DNA of 35,486 nucleotides from JBCFBK01 sp038562555 (GTDB taxonomy: Bacteria; Bacteroidota; Bacteroidia; Bacteroidales; Prolixibacteraceae). Shown one piece after another: positions 1 through 8,541 of this stretch (within the stretch, counting starts at the first letter, position 1; every line of letters starts with the position of its first letter). Position numbers and translations under genes: made by a program. The stretch is taken from contig JBCFBK010000055.1 in assembly GCA_038562555.1 (NCBI GenBank), forward strand, positions 1 through 35,486, read 5' to 3'. Under the pieces are notes generated by a model. That model ran no database searches. It was not told where the DNA came from and saw only the letters and a program-made list of their open reading frames with translations.

Positions 1-206
1 TCAAAAACAGAAGCCTGACGAACCTTTTTGAAGTAAAAGCCGGGAATGGCCGGCTGCTCTTTTCGTCGGTGGATCTGTTTCAGGACAGTCCCGAGGCGAA
101 GCAATTAATGCATTCGGTGCTTCACTACATGGAGTCGGACGATTTTAATCCGCAGAAAAAAACGGGTTTTGGACGCCTCAGGGAGGAGTTTCAGCACAGA
201 AAGTAA
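1..206 (+). CDS. C-terminal end of a glycoside hydrolase (probably GH2-like), 5' truncated by the window
   Basis: The reading frame that enters at base 3 stays open for 67 codons and ends in TAA at 204-206. The visible tail has the pattern LFEVKAGNGRLLFSSVDL, then PEAKQLMHSVLHYM and FNP. I know this ending from Bacteroidota secreted glycoside hydrolases, mostly GH2 beta-galactosidase-like proteins, where it closes the last beta-sandwich or amidotransferase-like domain. The catalytic domains lie outside the window, so the family is a judgement from the tail only. It points toward PUL 1 and may belong to an upstream enzyme block. A strong hairpin (261-302) follows the stop. Confidence 0.55.
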   Translation, partial: KNRSLTNLFEVKAGNGRLLFSSVDLFQDSPEAKQLMHSVLHYMESDDFNPQKKTGFGRLREEFQHRK

Positions 207-260
207 ATGCCTGAGAAAAAGAGAGGCTGACCTGTCAGGAGTTTTTGACAAAGACTATGT

Positions 261-302
261 GCAGGAACGGGAATTAACGAGGTCTGGATTCCCGTTCACT
301 GC
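261..302 (+). terminator. Strong hairpin after the glycoside hydrolase gene
   Basis: Bases 265-274 (GAACGGGAAT) pair perfectly with 288-297. The stem continues as GCAG 261-264 with CTGC 299-302, leaving one bulged A at 298. The loop is 13 nt. The stem is long enough to end transcription of the upstream gene, but no T-run follows, so a terminator role is an inference. It may instead be the first element of a larger structured region. Confidence 0.45.
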
Positions 303-321
303 CCGATCTGAGCGTGCGAAC

Positions 322-388
322 TTGCCGCGCAGTACCTAAGTACTGCGAAGTGAAAAGAATGGTTGACCCCATCCAAAGACTGCGGCAA
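322..388. repeat. Nested inverted repeats, three-way-junction-like
   Basis: TTGCCGC (322-328) is complementary to GCGGCAA (382-388). Inside this outer stem, CGCAGTAC (328-335) pairs with GTACTGCG (340-347) around a CTAA loop, and ATGG (359-362) can pair with CCAT (369-372). Base 328 can be used by only one of the two longer stems. Together they could fold as a three-way junction. Whether it is transcribed, and any function, are unknown. Confidence 0.4.
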
Positions 389-879
389 ATTTACCGCCAA
401 CATGGAAACAGGTACAGTAGGAAAATTAACTGGCAATTTACAGTGGAAGATACCCGAATAAAATATTTCACGGGATGTGAAGAGCGAAAGGGCTGAATCT
501 TTTAGTTTCACGTAGCGCAGCGAAGGGTATCATTTTTCAAATTGTTGTTTTTAATTTTTTCTGCAATACAAACTAAAAACATTGGAAGTTATTATTTGGT
601 AGTTGCGGCTCGACGATGTAGCTTGTCGCCAAGTTCTCCTAATCGCTTCCAAAAAATAGGGACTGATGAGCTGGATTCATTTTCGGACAACAATTTACTT
701 GCACGATGAACTTAAACAAGAGTTTTATATTCAAATGACGGTTTGCAGGTTGTGGATATCATAGCTGTCTGAAAAATCAACCTGCAATTTTAAGGCAAAA
801 GGGAGAGAGTGTACTTTTTTTTGCATACTTTAGCCGGACACTAACCTGTTCAAAAATTGCGCTTGCCTGGCTATATGAC

Positions 880-1473
880 ATGAAGGTGGATAAACAGATA
901 TGGGATGATTTTCGTAGGGGAGAAGATTATGCACTTTCTCGTATATATTTCCAATATACCCCATTCCTTTTTCGTTATGGACGAAAATTTTCGTTGGACG
1001 AGGAAATGATCAAAGATGTTATTCAAGATTTGTTTCTTTATTTGATAAGTGCCAGAGAGAGTCTTGGTACAACCGACAACATCCGCTTTTATTTAATTGC
1101 TTCTTTCCGGCGACGATTATCCAACGTAAAGAAACAGAAAGCACCTCTGAGTTACTCTGACCGTGAAGTTTTGACGGCCGAAATTATTTATTCGGCAGAA
1201 CACGAACTCATTGAAAAAGAGGAGCTGTCTCACCGGGAACAAACTGTGAAAGCGGCGCTGGCAAAGCTTAGTCCCAGGCAGCGCGAAATACTGTTTTACA
1301 GGTTTTCGTGTAATTTTGATTACGATCAGATATGTGAAATAATGCAAATACAGTATGACTCGGCCAGAAAGCAGGTTTTCCGGGCTTTAAAAGGCTTAAA
1401 AGAAATACTTATTTCTTCAGACATGTTTGTGCTTTTTTTCGTTTTCTTTCAGAAAGATACAATCGTTTATTGA
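880..1473 (+). CDS. ECF-type RNA polymerase sigma factor, PUL 1
   Basis: This 197-aa protein should redirect RNA polymerase to the promoter of the adjacent SusC/SusD operon. Sigma region 2 is near residues 20-85, with VIQDLFLYL in place of the usual AEDIVQETF-type helix. Region 4 is near 125-178, with SPRQREILFYRF and a helix-turn-helix ending SARKQVFRALKGLKE. This divergent region 2 is shared with the PUL 3 sigma factor but not with the PUL 2 one. The protein ends in a hydrophobic tail (MFVLFFVFF, about 182-190) that classical ECF factors lack. The fecR gene lies 144 bases downstream and has its own candidate promoter. Family assignment is firm; the target promoter is inferred from gene order. 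Confidence 0.9.
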   Translation: MKVDKQIWDDFRRGEDYALSRIYFQYTPFLFRYGRKFSLDEEMIKDVIQDLFLYLISARESLGTTDNIRFYLIASFRRRLSNVKKQKAPLSYSDREVLTAEIIYSAEHELIEKEELSHREQTVKAALAKLSPRQREILFYRFSCNFDYDQICEIMQIQYDSARKQVFRALKGLKEILISSDMFVLFFVFFQKDTIVY

Positions 1474-1564
1474 ACGCATTTTGCTTGTCTCCTGCCGTTT
1501 CCTGCCTAGAAAAAGATAAGAGGTCCTTTACTCAATAAAATTTTTTTAAAAGAAGTGTGATTTT

Positions 1565-1595
1565 TTTGTCCACAAAAAATCCAATTATGTCTTTG
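1565..1595 (+). promoter_or_regulatory. Candidate Bacteroidota promoter for fecR (PUL 1)
   Basis: TTTG at 1565-1568 and TATGTCTTTG at 1586-1595 put the two TTTG tetramers 27 bases apart, as in the TTTG-N19-TAnnTTTG consensus. The TA is two bases further upstream than in the ideal -7 box. Transcription would begin near 1602, a few bases ahead of the fecR start at 1618. Confidence 0.4.
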
Positions 1596-1617
1596 TAATT
1601 TACAAACGCCTGTATAG

Positions 1618-2850
1618 ATGGAGCAAAGATTTTTGGAATACAGTACCGAACAATTGCTTGAAGAAAAGGACTTCATTGCCTGGATTTTAAATAATAAAAA
1701 TAACAGGGAGTGGAAAGTTTTTCTGGAAAAGCATCCTGAGTTCAACAGTAAAGTAAAAGAGGCCCGAGAAATAATTCATTTATTGGCCGACAAGCATGAC
1801 GAGTTGGAAGAAGATGCTCTTCTTGCCATGTGGCGTGGTATTGACCGGTACCATCAAGCCCGGAAAAAAAAGTCCCAGAAAAGAGAACTGTGGAGTCGCT
1901 TGTCATGGGCTGCATCGGTTTTGCTGGTCGTTTCCATCGGCTTGGGAGGATACTTTTATTTGATTAAGGAAGCTCCAGTGTATCAATTTTCCTCGTCTCT
2001 TGGTAGTGAAAACCCCAATGGATACATGGTGCTTTCTTCCGGAGAAGAAATTCCACTGGAGCAAAAGCATTCTGCGATCAGACTAAATGACACGCAGAAA
2101 CAGGTGATTGTAAATGACAGCATTATTAATCTGGTGGAGCATGAGCGCGACCAACAGAAAAAAACTGAGATAAACGAAGTGGTAATTCCCTACGGAAAAA
2201 GTTCGGAGTTGCTACTGGCCGATGGAACCAAAGTATGGCTTAATGCGGGAAGTCGTATGGCATTTCCTTCAAGTTTTTCGAAAGACGTACGTGAAGTTTA
2301 TTTAGAAGGAGAAGCTTACTTTGAGGTTGCAACAATAACCCATCAGCCTTTTGTTGTTAACGCCGGCGAACTGGAAATTAAAGTTCTAGGGACTCATTTT
2401 GACGTTTCTGCATACCCTGATGCAGAATTGGTTGAAACAGTTCTTCTGGAAGGAAGTGTTTCCGTGAACAGAAAAAGAAGCATTGGCGTCGGTAAAGAAA
2501 AAACTGTACTTATCCCCAATCAAAAAGCAGACTTCCATAAAGAAAGTAAACGTATTACTGTGGCAGATGTACCTGAAGCAGCCATGTATATTACCTGGAA
2601 AGAAGGCTGGTTGCAATTCTCTAAAGAAAACCTGATGACTGTTTTTTATAAGCTGGAGCGGTATTACAATATTAAAATAATAACTCCGAAAAACTTTCCT
2701 TCAGATGAATTAATCTCCGGAAAACTGGATATGAAGCATTCTCTGGAAGAGGTATTGGTGGCTTTATCAGATGTTGCAAAAATCGAGTGCCGGATCGATG
2801 ATAACAGCGTATTTGTTGATAAAAAAATGGAGGAGATAAATCAAAGGTAA
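1618..2850 (+). CDS. FecR-family anti-sigma factor with DUF4974 domain, PUL 1
   Basis: This 410-aa inner-membrane protein should hold the neighbouring ECF sigma factor inactive until its periplasmic part is contacted by the SusC STN domain. The N-terminal cytoplasmic sigma-binding part covers about 1-92 and a single membrane helix about 93-116. The FecR domain is near 187-283 (LADGTKVWLNAGSRMAFP, VYLEGEAYFEV, FVVNAGELEIKVLGTHFDVSAY, VLLEGSVSV). DUF4974 is near 331-401 (FSKENLMTVFYKLERYYNIKI to the end). About 70 residues between the membrane helix and FecR core contain a weak extra copy of the strand pattern (YMVLSSGEEIPL), typical of the longer Bacteroidota FecRs. The susC gene follows after 82 bases holding a hairpin. 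Confidence 0.93.
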   Translation: MEQRFLEYSTEQLLEEKDFIAWILNNKNNREWKVFLEKHPEFNSKVKEAREIIHLLADKHDELEEDALLAMWRGIDRYHQARKKKSQKRELWSRLSWAASVLLVVSIGLGGYFYLIKEAPVYQFSSSLGSENPNGYMVLSSGEEIPLEQKHSAIRLNDTQKQVIVNDSIINLVEHERDQQKKTEINEVVIPYGKSSELLLADGTKVWLNAGSRMAFPSSFSKDVREVYLEGEAYFEVATITHQPFVVNAGELEIKVLGTHFDVSAYPDAELVETVLLEGSVSVNRKRSIGVGKEKTVLIPNQKADFHKESKRITVADVPEAAMYITWKEGWLQFSKENLMTVFYKLERYYNIKIITPKNFPSDELISGKLDMKHSLEEVLVALSDVAKIECRIDDNSVFVDKKMEEINQR

Positions 2851-2854
2851 AAAA

Positions 2855-2891
2855 GGAGAGCCGATGGGCGAGCAGGCCCTTACGGCTCTCC
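2855..2891 (+). promoter_or_regulatory. Hairpin in the fecR-susC gap, PUL 1
   Basis: GGAGAGCCG (2855-2863) pairs perfectly with CGGCTCTCC (2883-2891), and inside it GGGC (2866-2869) pairs with GCCC (2876-2879). It lies 41 bases before the susC start. No T-run follows, so it is not a standard terminator. Equivalent hairpins occupy the same gap in PULs 2 and 3. It could stabilise the 5' end of the susC message or limit read-through from fecR. Confidence 0.6.
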
Positions 2892-2932
2892 GGATCAATT
2901 TAATAAATAATTAAGCTTAACAGTTCAAAATT

Positions 2933-5900
2933 ATGAAAAAAAAGCGAATCATGCTGCGCTTTCCCCGGGGAAGCATGGCCAAAATTCTGTTACGAATGAA
3001 ATTACTAACCGTGTTGATGCTTGCCGTTTTAGCGGCTTCAGCGGCCGACAGTTACTCACAGGCGACAAAATTCAACCTTCGACTAACTAATGCCACCGTT
3101 AAAGAGGTATTTCTGCAAATAGAAGAAAACAGCGAATTTATTCTTTTGTATAACGAAAAACTTGTAGATGTTGAGAGGAAAGTAAGTGTAAAAGTAAAGG
3201 ATGAAACGGTAGAATCTGTCCTCGACCAGGTTTTTGAAGGTACAACAAACGATTACAGGATTTATGACCGGCAAATTGTTATTGTAGACAATGATCGGGT
3301 TAAAACACCCAGTGAACCAAACAAGTCAATTGCTGAAACAGAGATTGCACAAGAACAATCCAGAAATATTGCAGTTACCGGAACGGTAACAGATGCATAT
3401 AATGATGAACCACTTCCGGGGGTCAATGTAATAATTGCAGGTACTACTATCGGTACTACAACGAATAGTGATGGTATTTACGACTTGTTGGTCAATGATG
3501 GAGATACATTGGTTTTTTCATTCATTGGTTATGAAGTGCAGAAAATTGAAGTCGGGAAAATAAAAATTGTTAATGTAAGACTTTCGGCACAAACTGAAAT
3601 GATAGAGGAGGCAGTTGTTGTGGCATTTGGAAAGCAAAGCAAGGAAAGCGTTGTTTCTGCCATAACAACGGTTAACACTGCCGATTTAAAAGTACCATCA
3701 AGTAATTTAACTACAGCTTTGTCGGGGAAGATGGCAGGTTTGATTGCCTACCAAACAACCGGGGCACCAGGAGAAGAGGATGCTCAGTTTTTTGTACGCA
3801 GTGTTACTTCCTTTGGCAGCGGATTGACTTCGCCATTAATTTTAATAGATAATATTGAAATGACCTCAAGGGATTTGTCCCGGCTAAACCCTGATGATAT
3901 TGCAAGTTTTTCTATCTTAAAAGATGCTTCGGCAACTGCTCTTTATGGAGCAAGGGGAGCTAATGGGGTTGTACTGGTGACGACAAAAGAGGGAAAGAAG
4001 GGGAAAGTAGATGTCCAGGTACGCGTCGAAACCTCTGTCTCTACTCCTACAACAAAGGTCGATGTTGTCGATCCTGTCGCATTTATGGAGTACTCAAACA
4101 TCGCAAGCCTGACACGTCATGGCGAATTGACCTATCCACAAAGTAAAATCGACCAAACAAAAAACCCGAATAGAAACCCATATGTCTATCCGGCAGTTGA
4201 CTGGAAAGATATTTTAACAAGAGATTACTCTGTAAATCAGCGGGCAAATATTAACCTTACCGGTGGTGGAGAGGCTGCAACCTATTATATTGCCGGATCT
4301 TTTTCACAAGACAAGGGAATCCTGCAGGTCGATCCTGTGAATCCATTCAATAGCAATATCAATTTGAAATCGTATGTTGTTCGGTCGAACGTCAATCTTA
4401 ATTTAACCAAATCATTGGAAGCAAAGGTTAGGGTAAACGGAAGTTTTGAAGACTACACCGGCCCCATCGGAGAATTTGGAAGTGGCGGAGCCAATACTTA
4501 TGGGAAAACGCTAATTGCGAATCCTGTATTATTTCCTGCTGTTTATGCTCCCGACAGGGAAACTCAATATCTTGATCGTCTGTTGTTTGGTAACTATTCT
4601 GATGATGCTTATGGAATAGGCTCCGATCAATACATCAACCCATATGCCGATATAATGAAAGGGTATGAAGATGTGAGGAATAATACCTTTTTAGCACAAT
4701 TGGAGCTTCATCAGGATCTGAACATGATAACCAAAGGGTTAAAGGCCCGTTTTATAGGCAGTATTACACGTTATTCCGGATTCAACATCCAGCGCAGCTA
4801 CAAACCTTTTTACTACCAGTATATCAAAGGGACCTACGATCCTCAAAATACCTCTTTCCCATATGAACTAGCGGTACTAAATCCTGAAGGCGGTTCTGAT
4901 TTTATCGATTACAGTGCAGGTGATAAATTTGTAAGATCCAGTTATTATGGAGAGGGAGCTGTTTTATATAACAGAACCTTTGCGGACAAGCATAGTGTTG
5001 GAGGCCTTTTGGTCGGTTCGTTTAAAGAAAGTATGGACGGAAGCCCTAATAATCTGGACACTTCGCTGCCATCGAGAAACATGTCGTTTGCAGGCCGCTT
5101 TACCTATGGGCTTGAGCAGACCTATTTTGTTGAGTTTAATTTTGGGCTAAACGGTTCAGAGCGTTTTGATCCGGCACACCGTTGGGGCTTTTTCCCTTCT
5201 ATAGGTGCCGGATGGCAAGTATCAAATGAACCTTTTTGGACCGATATTAAAACGATTGTTCCCAGTTTTAAAGTTAGGGCCACCTATGGTTTGGTTGGGA
5301 ACGATGTTATTGTATCCAACAGCGATCGTTTCTTCTTTACGTCAAATATTAATCTAAACGGGCCATCTGCCGGTAGGTTTGGAAATAATCCGTATGAAAC
5401 ATTCAGTCGTCCCACAATAGATATTTTGAGATATGCCAATCCTGATATCACATGGGAGGTTTCTTACAAAACCAATCTTGCAATTGAAATAGGACTATTA
5501 AATGATGATTTGAAGTTCATTGGGGAGTTGTATCACGAAAAACGTACCAACATTGTTCAGTTGAGACCTGATATTCCGTCTACTATGGGGTTAACTACCG
5601 GTATTAAAACAAACTATGGCGAAGCTGTTGGGAAAGGAGTTGATTTAAGCCTGGATTTTAATAAAGCTTATGGTAACTCAATGTGGTTCATTGTTAGAGG
5701 TAATTTTACATACGGAACATCAAAAATAACCCAGTATGATGAATTGGATTACTCCGGAATAGCTCCATGGTTGTCTGTTGTTGGACAAAAAGTTGGTCAA
5801 CAGAGAGGTTATGTCGCTGAACGTTTGTTCATAGACGATGCAGAAGTACGTAACTCGCCTGTACAACAAGTTACCAGTGGTATTGGAGAATATCAGGCAG

Positions 5901-6484
5901 GTGATATAAAATACCGTGATATCAATGGTGACGGGGTTGTCAACTCATTTGATATGGTACCAATGGGATACTCGGCAAATCCTGAAATTCAGTATGGATT
6001 CGGGGGGTCAATTGGGTACAAAAATCTTGATTTTTCATTGTTCCTTCAAGGTTCTGCCAGGGCTTCATTTTTTCTGGATGCTGAGCATATGGCTCCCTTT
6101 GTTGAAGTATATTCCGGAGGGAAAAAAGGGAATAGGGCAATGTTAAGCTATATCGCTGAAAGTGTATGGACAGAAACGAACAGGGATGTTTATGCAAGTT
6201 GGCCCCGTCTTTCTCCGGATACAGGTTCAGCAGCATTAGGCAACAATAATAACTTCGTTAGAAGCAACTATTGGTTGCGGTCAATCGGCTACCTGCGTTT
6301 AAAGTCTGTTGAGTTTGGATATTCTATACCAGAATTCAAAGGCATTAATGCAAGGCTTTACGCCAGCGGAACAAACTTGCTGACATTTTCAAGTTATAAA
6401 TTATGGGATCCTGAAATGGAGGGGAATGGACTGGCATATCCTTTACAAAGGGTTTTTAACGTGGGCCTTCAACTTAATTTTTAA
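2933..6484 (+). CDS. SusC/RagA-family TonB-dependent transducer with STN domain, PUL 1
   Basis: This 1183-aa outer-membrane protein should import oligosaccharides with its SusD partner, powered by TonB. The signal peptide runs to about residue 43 (cleavage near SYSQA). The STN signalling domain is about 46-118, the carboxypeptidase-D-like regulatory domain about 146-221 (VTGTVTDAYNDEPLPGVNV), the plug about 225-355 (LKDASATALYGARGANGVVLVTT), and the rest is a 22-strand barrel ending in aromatic FNVGLQLNF. The segment before the plug reads EEAVVVAFGKQSKES, differing from the VAVGYG form in the other two SusCs. A DINGDGVVNSFD loop looks like the calcium-type loop common in SusC proteins. The STN domain agrees with control by the upstream sigma/FecR pair. 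The substrate cannot be read from the sequence. Confidence 0.96.
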   Translation: MKKKRIMLRFPRGSMAKILLRMKLLTVLMLAVLAASAADSYSQATKFNLRLTNATVKEVFLQIEENSEFILLYNEKLVDVERKVSVKVKDETVESVLDQVFEGTTNDYRIYDRQIVIVDNDRVKTPSEPNKSIAETEIAQEQSRNIAVTGTVTDAYNDEPLPGVNVIIAGTTIGTTTNSDGIYDLLVNDGDTLVFSFIGYEVQKIEVGKIKIVNVRLSAQTEMIEEAVVVAFGKQSKESVVSAITTVNTADLKVPSSNLTTALSGKMAGLIAYQTTGAPGEEDAQFFVRSVTSFGSGLTSPLILIDNIEMTSRDLSRLNPDDIASFSILKDASATALYGARGANGVVLVTTKEGKKGKVDVQVRVETSVSTPTTKVDVVDPVAFMEYSNIASLTRHGELTYPQSKIDQTKNPNRNPYVYPAVDWKDILTRDYSVNQRANINLTGGGEAATYYIAGSFSQDKGILQVDPVNPFNSNINLKSYVVRSNVNLNLTKSLEAKVRVNGSFEDYTGPIGEFGSGGANTYGKTLIANPVLFPAVYAPDRETQYLDRLLFGNYSDDAYGIGSDQYINPYADIMKGYEDVRNNTFLAQLELHQDLNMITKGLKARFIGSITRYSGFNIQRSYKPFYYQYIKGTYDPQNTSFPYELAVLNPEGGSDFIDYSAGDKFVRSSYYGEGAVLYNRTFADKHSVGGLLVGSFKESMDGSPNNLDTSLPSRNMSFAGRFTYGLEQTYFVEFNFGLNGSERFDPAHRWGFFPSIGAGWQVSNEPFWTDIKTIVPSFKVRATYGLVGNDVIVSNSDRFFFTSNINLNGPSAGRFGNNPYETFSRPTIDILRYANPDITWEVSYKTNLAIEIGLLNDDLKFIGELYHEKRTNIVQLRPDIPSTMGLTTGIKTNYGEAVGKGVDLSLDFNKAYGNSMWFIVRGNFTYGTSKITQYDELDYSGIAPWLSVVGQKVGQQRGYVAERLFIDDAEVRNSPVQQVTSGIGEYQAGDIKYRDINGDGVVNSFDMVPMGYSANPEIQYGFGGSIGYKNLDFSLFLQGSARASFFLDAEHMAPFVEVYSGGKKGNRAMLSYIAESVWTETNRDVYASWPRLSPDTGSAALGNNNNFVRSNYWLRSIGYLRLKSVEFGYSIPEFKGINARLYASGTNLLTFSSYKLWDPEMEGNGLAYPLQRVFNVGLQLNF

Positions 6485-6501
6485 TCATAAAAACAAACAT
6501 T

Positions 6502-8517
6502 ATGAGAAAAATATATAATCGCCTGACATTTATTGTTCTGCTTGCTTTGTTTGGCTGTAATAGTTTCCTTGATATTTTGCCGGATGACAAAGCAGAACTG
6601 AAAGATGCTTTTAAAGACAAATACAATGCAGAGAAATACCTGTTTACCTGCTACAATAGCCTTCCCAATTTTGTCTCACCTACCACCACCTTGGGGCTTT
6701 CCGGTGGAGGAGATATTATCTATTCGGAAAGAAATACGGGTGGTGGTTTATCATCTGGACCTCCGGCGCCCATGATGGCTTTTCTCAAGGGAAACAACAC
6801 GATCAATCCTTTGATGAACTTTTGGGACGGATTGAATGGTGCTCCAAAAAATTTATGGGAAGGGATCAGGCATTGCAATACCTTTTTAGAGGGAATACTA
6901 ATTGAAAATGGCGGACCCCGTGATGTGGATGAGATGCTCAGAACCAGGTGGATTGCTGAAGCCAAGGCCATTAAAGCATACCTGCACTTTTACCTGTTCC
7001 AGCTTTACGGTCCGATTCCGATTGTAGACAAAGCGGTTCCCATTTCCGAGAAAGGAGACAGAGTGAATGTGTACCGGGCACCGGTTAATGAAGTGGTCGA
7101 TTATATCGTGAGCACACTGGATGAAGCGATTGAAGATCTGCCGACCATGAGCGAGCTGGATGTTGTCAGTGAATTTGGAAGGTTTACGAAAACCATCGCC
7201 TTGTCAATCAAAGCCAAAACGTTCGTGTTGGCAGCCAGTCCGCTATTCAACAACAACAACTATTACGCGGGTTACAAGGATAGGAGAGGGGTAGAACTCT
7301 TTCCTGCCGGTGATAGTGGAGAAAGATGGGAAAGGGCCTTGGAGGCCTGTGATGCAGCCTGTCGGGCTGCAGAAGATGAGGGTGCGGTTATTTTGATTAC
7401 TACTGATGGCGGGAACAATGCGATCAGGGGGATTAACATGACCAATATCAGTGATACCACCAAGGCAATGGTAAGCCTTCGTCAGGCAGTAACAGAATCG
7501 TGGAATCCGGAAGTAATCTGGGCTGTCAATGAGAGCACCACCCTGTTGCAGAGATGGAGCACCATGCTGAGCAACGACGAGTGGTTCAACTTTGGGGGAA
7601 CGGCTGGAAATGACTTGGGCCAAAGGCATTCGCCAACCTTGAATATGGTTGAGCAATTTTATTCGTCCAACGGGATTCCCATCGACGAAGATGCCGATTG
7701 GGAACACAATAGCTGGTATCAGAACAGGTATAATACACAGCTCCCTGATCAAGAGCACAGCAAGTATTTTATCAAAAAGGGTCAAGAAACAGCAATTCTT
7801 CATTTCAACCGTTCACTCCGTTTTTATGCATCGGTTGGTTTTGATGGCGGTATTTGGGAAGGGAGAGAAAAGAGCCTGACAGAGGCATCTTATCCCAACA
7901 TGTTCAGACATTCTGGAAGTGGTTACAAGCATTCGGAAACTTATGGCGGCTATCCTTACGCTGGTTATCTGGCGAAAAAACTGAGCCACCTGAAAACAAC
8001 CTATACTGAAACCCGAATCACACTGATAAGGGAAGACTACTCTTTCCCGATCATTCGACTGGCTGACATGTATTTGCTGCTGGCTGAGTGTCTCAATGAG
8101 GTAGGTGGTCCGACAAAAACCGACTCAAAAGGGAACAATGCTTTCGTTTACCTGGACCAGATCAGGGCAAGATCCGGCATGGAGGGTGTTGTGGAGAGCT
8201 GGAATAAGTACGCACTTGACAGCTACAAAACAAAGCCCAATGACATCAACGGTTTAAGAGATATTATCTGTCAAGAGCGAATAAACGAACTGGCATTTGA
8301 GGGACATTTTTACTATGATGTAAGAAGGTGGATGTTGGCTGAGGAAATGTTCAATAAGCCAATATTGGGCTGGAACAAGGATGGGGAAAATAAGAAAGAT
8401 TTTTACAACATCAAGGTTTTATTGGTACCCCGATTCTCGATGAAGGATTACCTGATGCCTATCAGGACCAATTCACTGTTACAAAATCCCAATCTGGTAC
8501 AAAATCCAGGCTGGTAA
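6502..8517 (+). CDS. SusD/RagB-family surface glycan-binding lipoprotein, PUL 1
   Basis: This 671-aa lipoprotein should form the extracellular lid of the SusC transporter and bind the glycan before import. The lipobox is LFGC with Cys19 as the lipid site. The helical TPR-like half contains AEAKAIKAYLHFYLFQLYGPIPI. The C-terminal half has PIIRLADMYLLLAECLNE and ERINELAFEGHFYYDVRRWML, both hallmark SusD segments. The protein ends with PNLVQNPGW. The gene starts 17 bases after susC, so co-transcription is likely. It is longer than the other two SusDs here (605 and 628 aa), mainly through inserted loops in the middle. Confidence 0.96.
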   Translation: MRKIYNRLTFIVLLALFGCNSFLDILPDDKAELKDAFKDKYNAEKYLFTCYNSLPNFVSPTTTLGLSGGGDIIYSERNTGGGLSSGPPAPMMAFLKGNNTINPLMNFWDGLNGAPKNLWEGIRHCNTFLEGILIENGGPRDVDEMLRTRWIAEAKAIKAYLHFYLFQLYGPIPIVDKAVPISEKGDRVNVYRAPVNEVVDYIVSTLDEAIEDLPTMSELDVVSEFGRFTKTIALSIKAKTFVLAASPLFNNNNYYAGYKDRRGVELFPAGDSGERWERALEACDAACRAAEDEGAVILITTDGGNNAIRGINMTNISDTTKAMVSLRQAVTESWNPEVIWAVNESTTLLQRWSTMLSNDEWFNFGGTAGNDLGQRHSPTLNMVEQFYSSNGIPIDEDADWEHNSWYQNRYNTQLPDQEHSKYFIKKGQETAILHFNRSLRFYASVGFDGGIWEGREKSLTEASYPNMFRHSGSGYKHSETYGGYPYAGYLAKKLSHLKTTYTETRITLIREDYSFPIIRLADMYLLLAECLNEVGGPTKTDSKGNNAFVYLDQIRARSGMEGVVESWNKYALDSYKTKPNDINGLRDIICQERINELAFEGHFYYDVRRWMLAEEMFNKPILGWNKDGENKKDFYNIKVLLVPRFSMKDYLMPIRTNSLLQNPNLVQNPGW

Positions 8518-8541
8518 TTACAATAGAATACATGCAAATTT

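Larger units (their letters stand above)
207..879. other. Intergenic spacer with inverted repeats, no convincing gene
   Basis: This 673-base stretch between the glycoside hydrolase tail and the first sigma factor holds no frame with coding character that I trust. It has several inverted repeats (261-302, 322-388 with a nested one at 328-347, 466-482). On the minus strand, 592-762 gives an open frame broken by one stop at 712-714; its protein resembles nothing I know and could be decayed coding sequence. A possible -7 box, TACTTTAG at 826-833, precedes the sigma gene but has no clear -33 partner. Confidence 0.6.

Noticed and set aside
314..496. Opposite-strand small frames of 60-71 codons in the first spacer
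   Set aside because: No recognisable protein, no good start context, and both fall on the inverted-repeat region, which creates mirrored frames by chance.
592..762. Minus-strand frame with an internal stop (712-714) in the first spacer
   Set aside because: The translation matches no family I know and has no intact start-to-stop form; mentioned only within the spacer entry.
7243..7803. 186-codon minus-strand frame inside susD of PUL 1
   Set aside because: Shadow of a well-supported SusD gene; its translation has no domain or signal.
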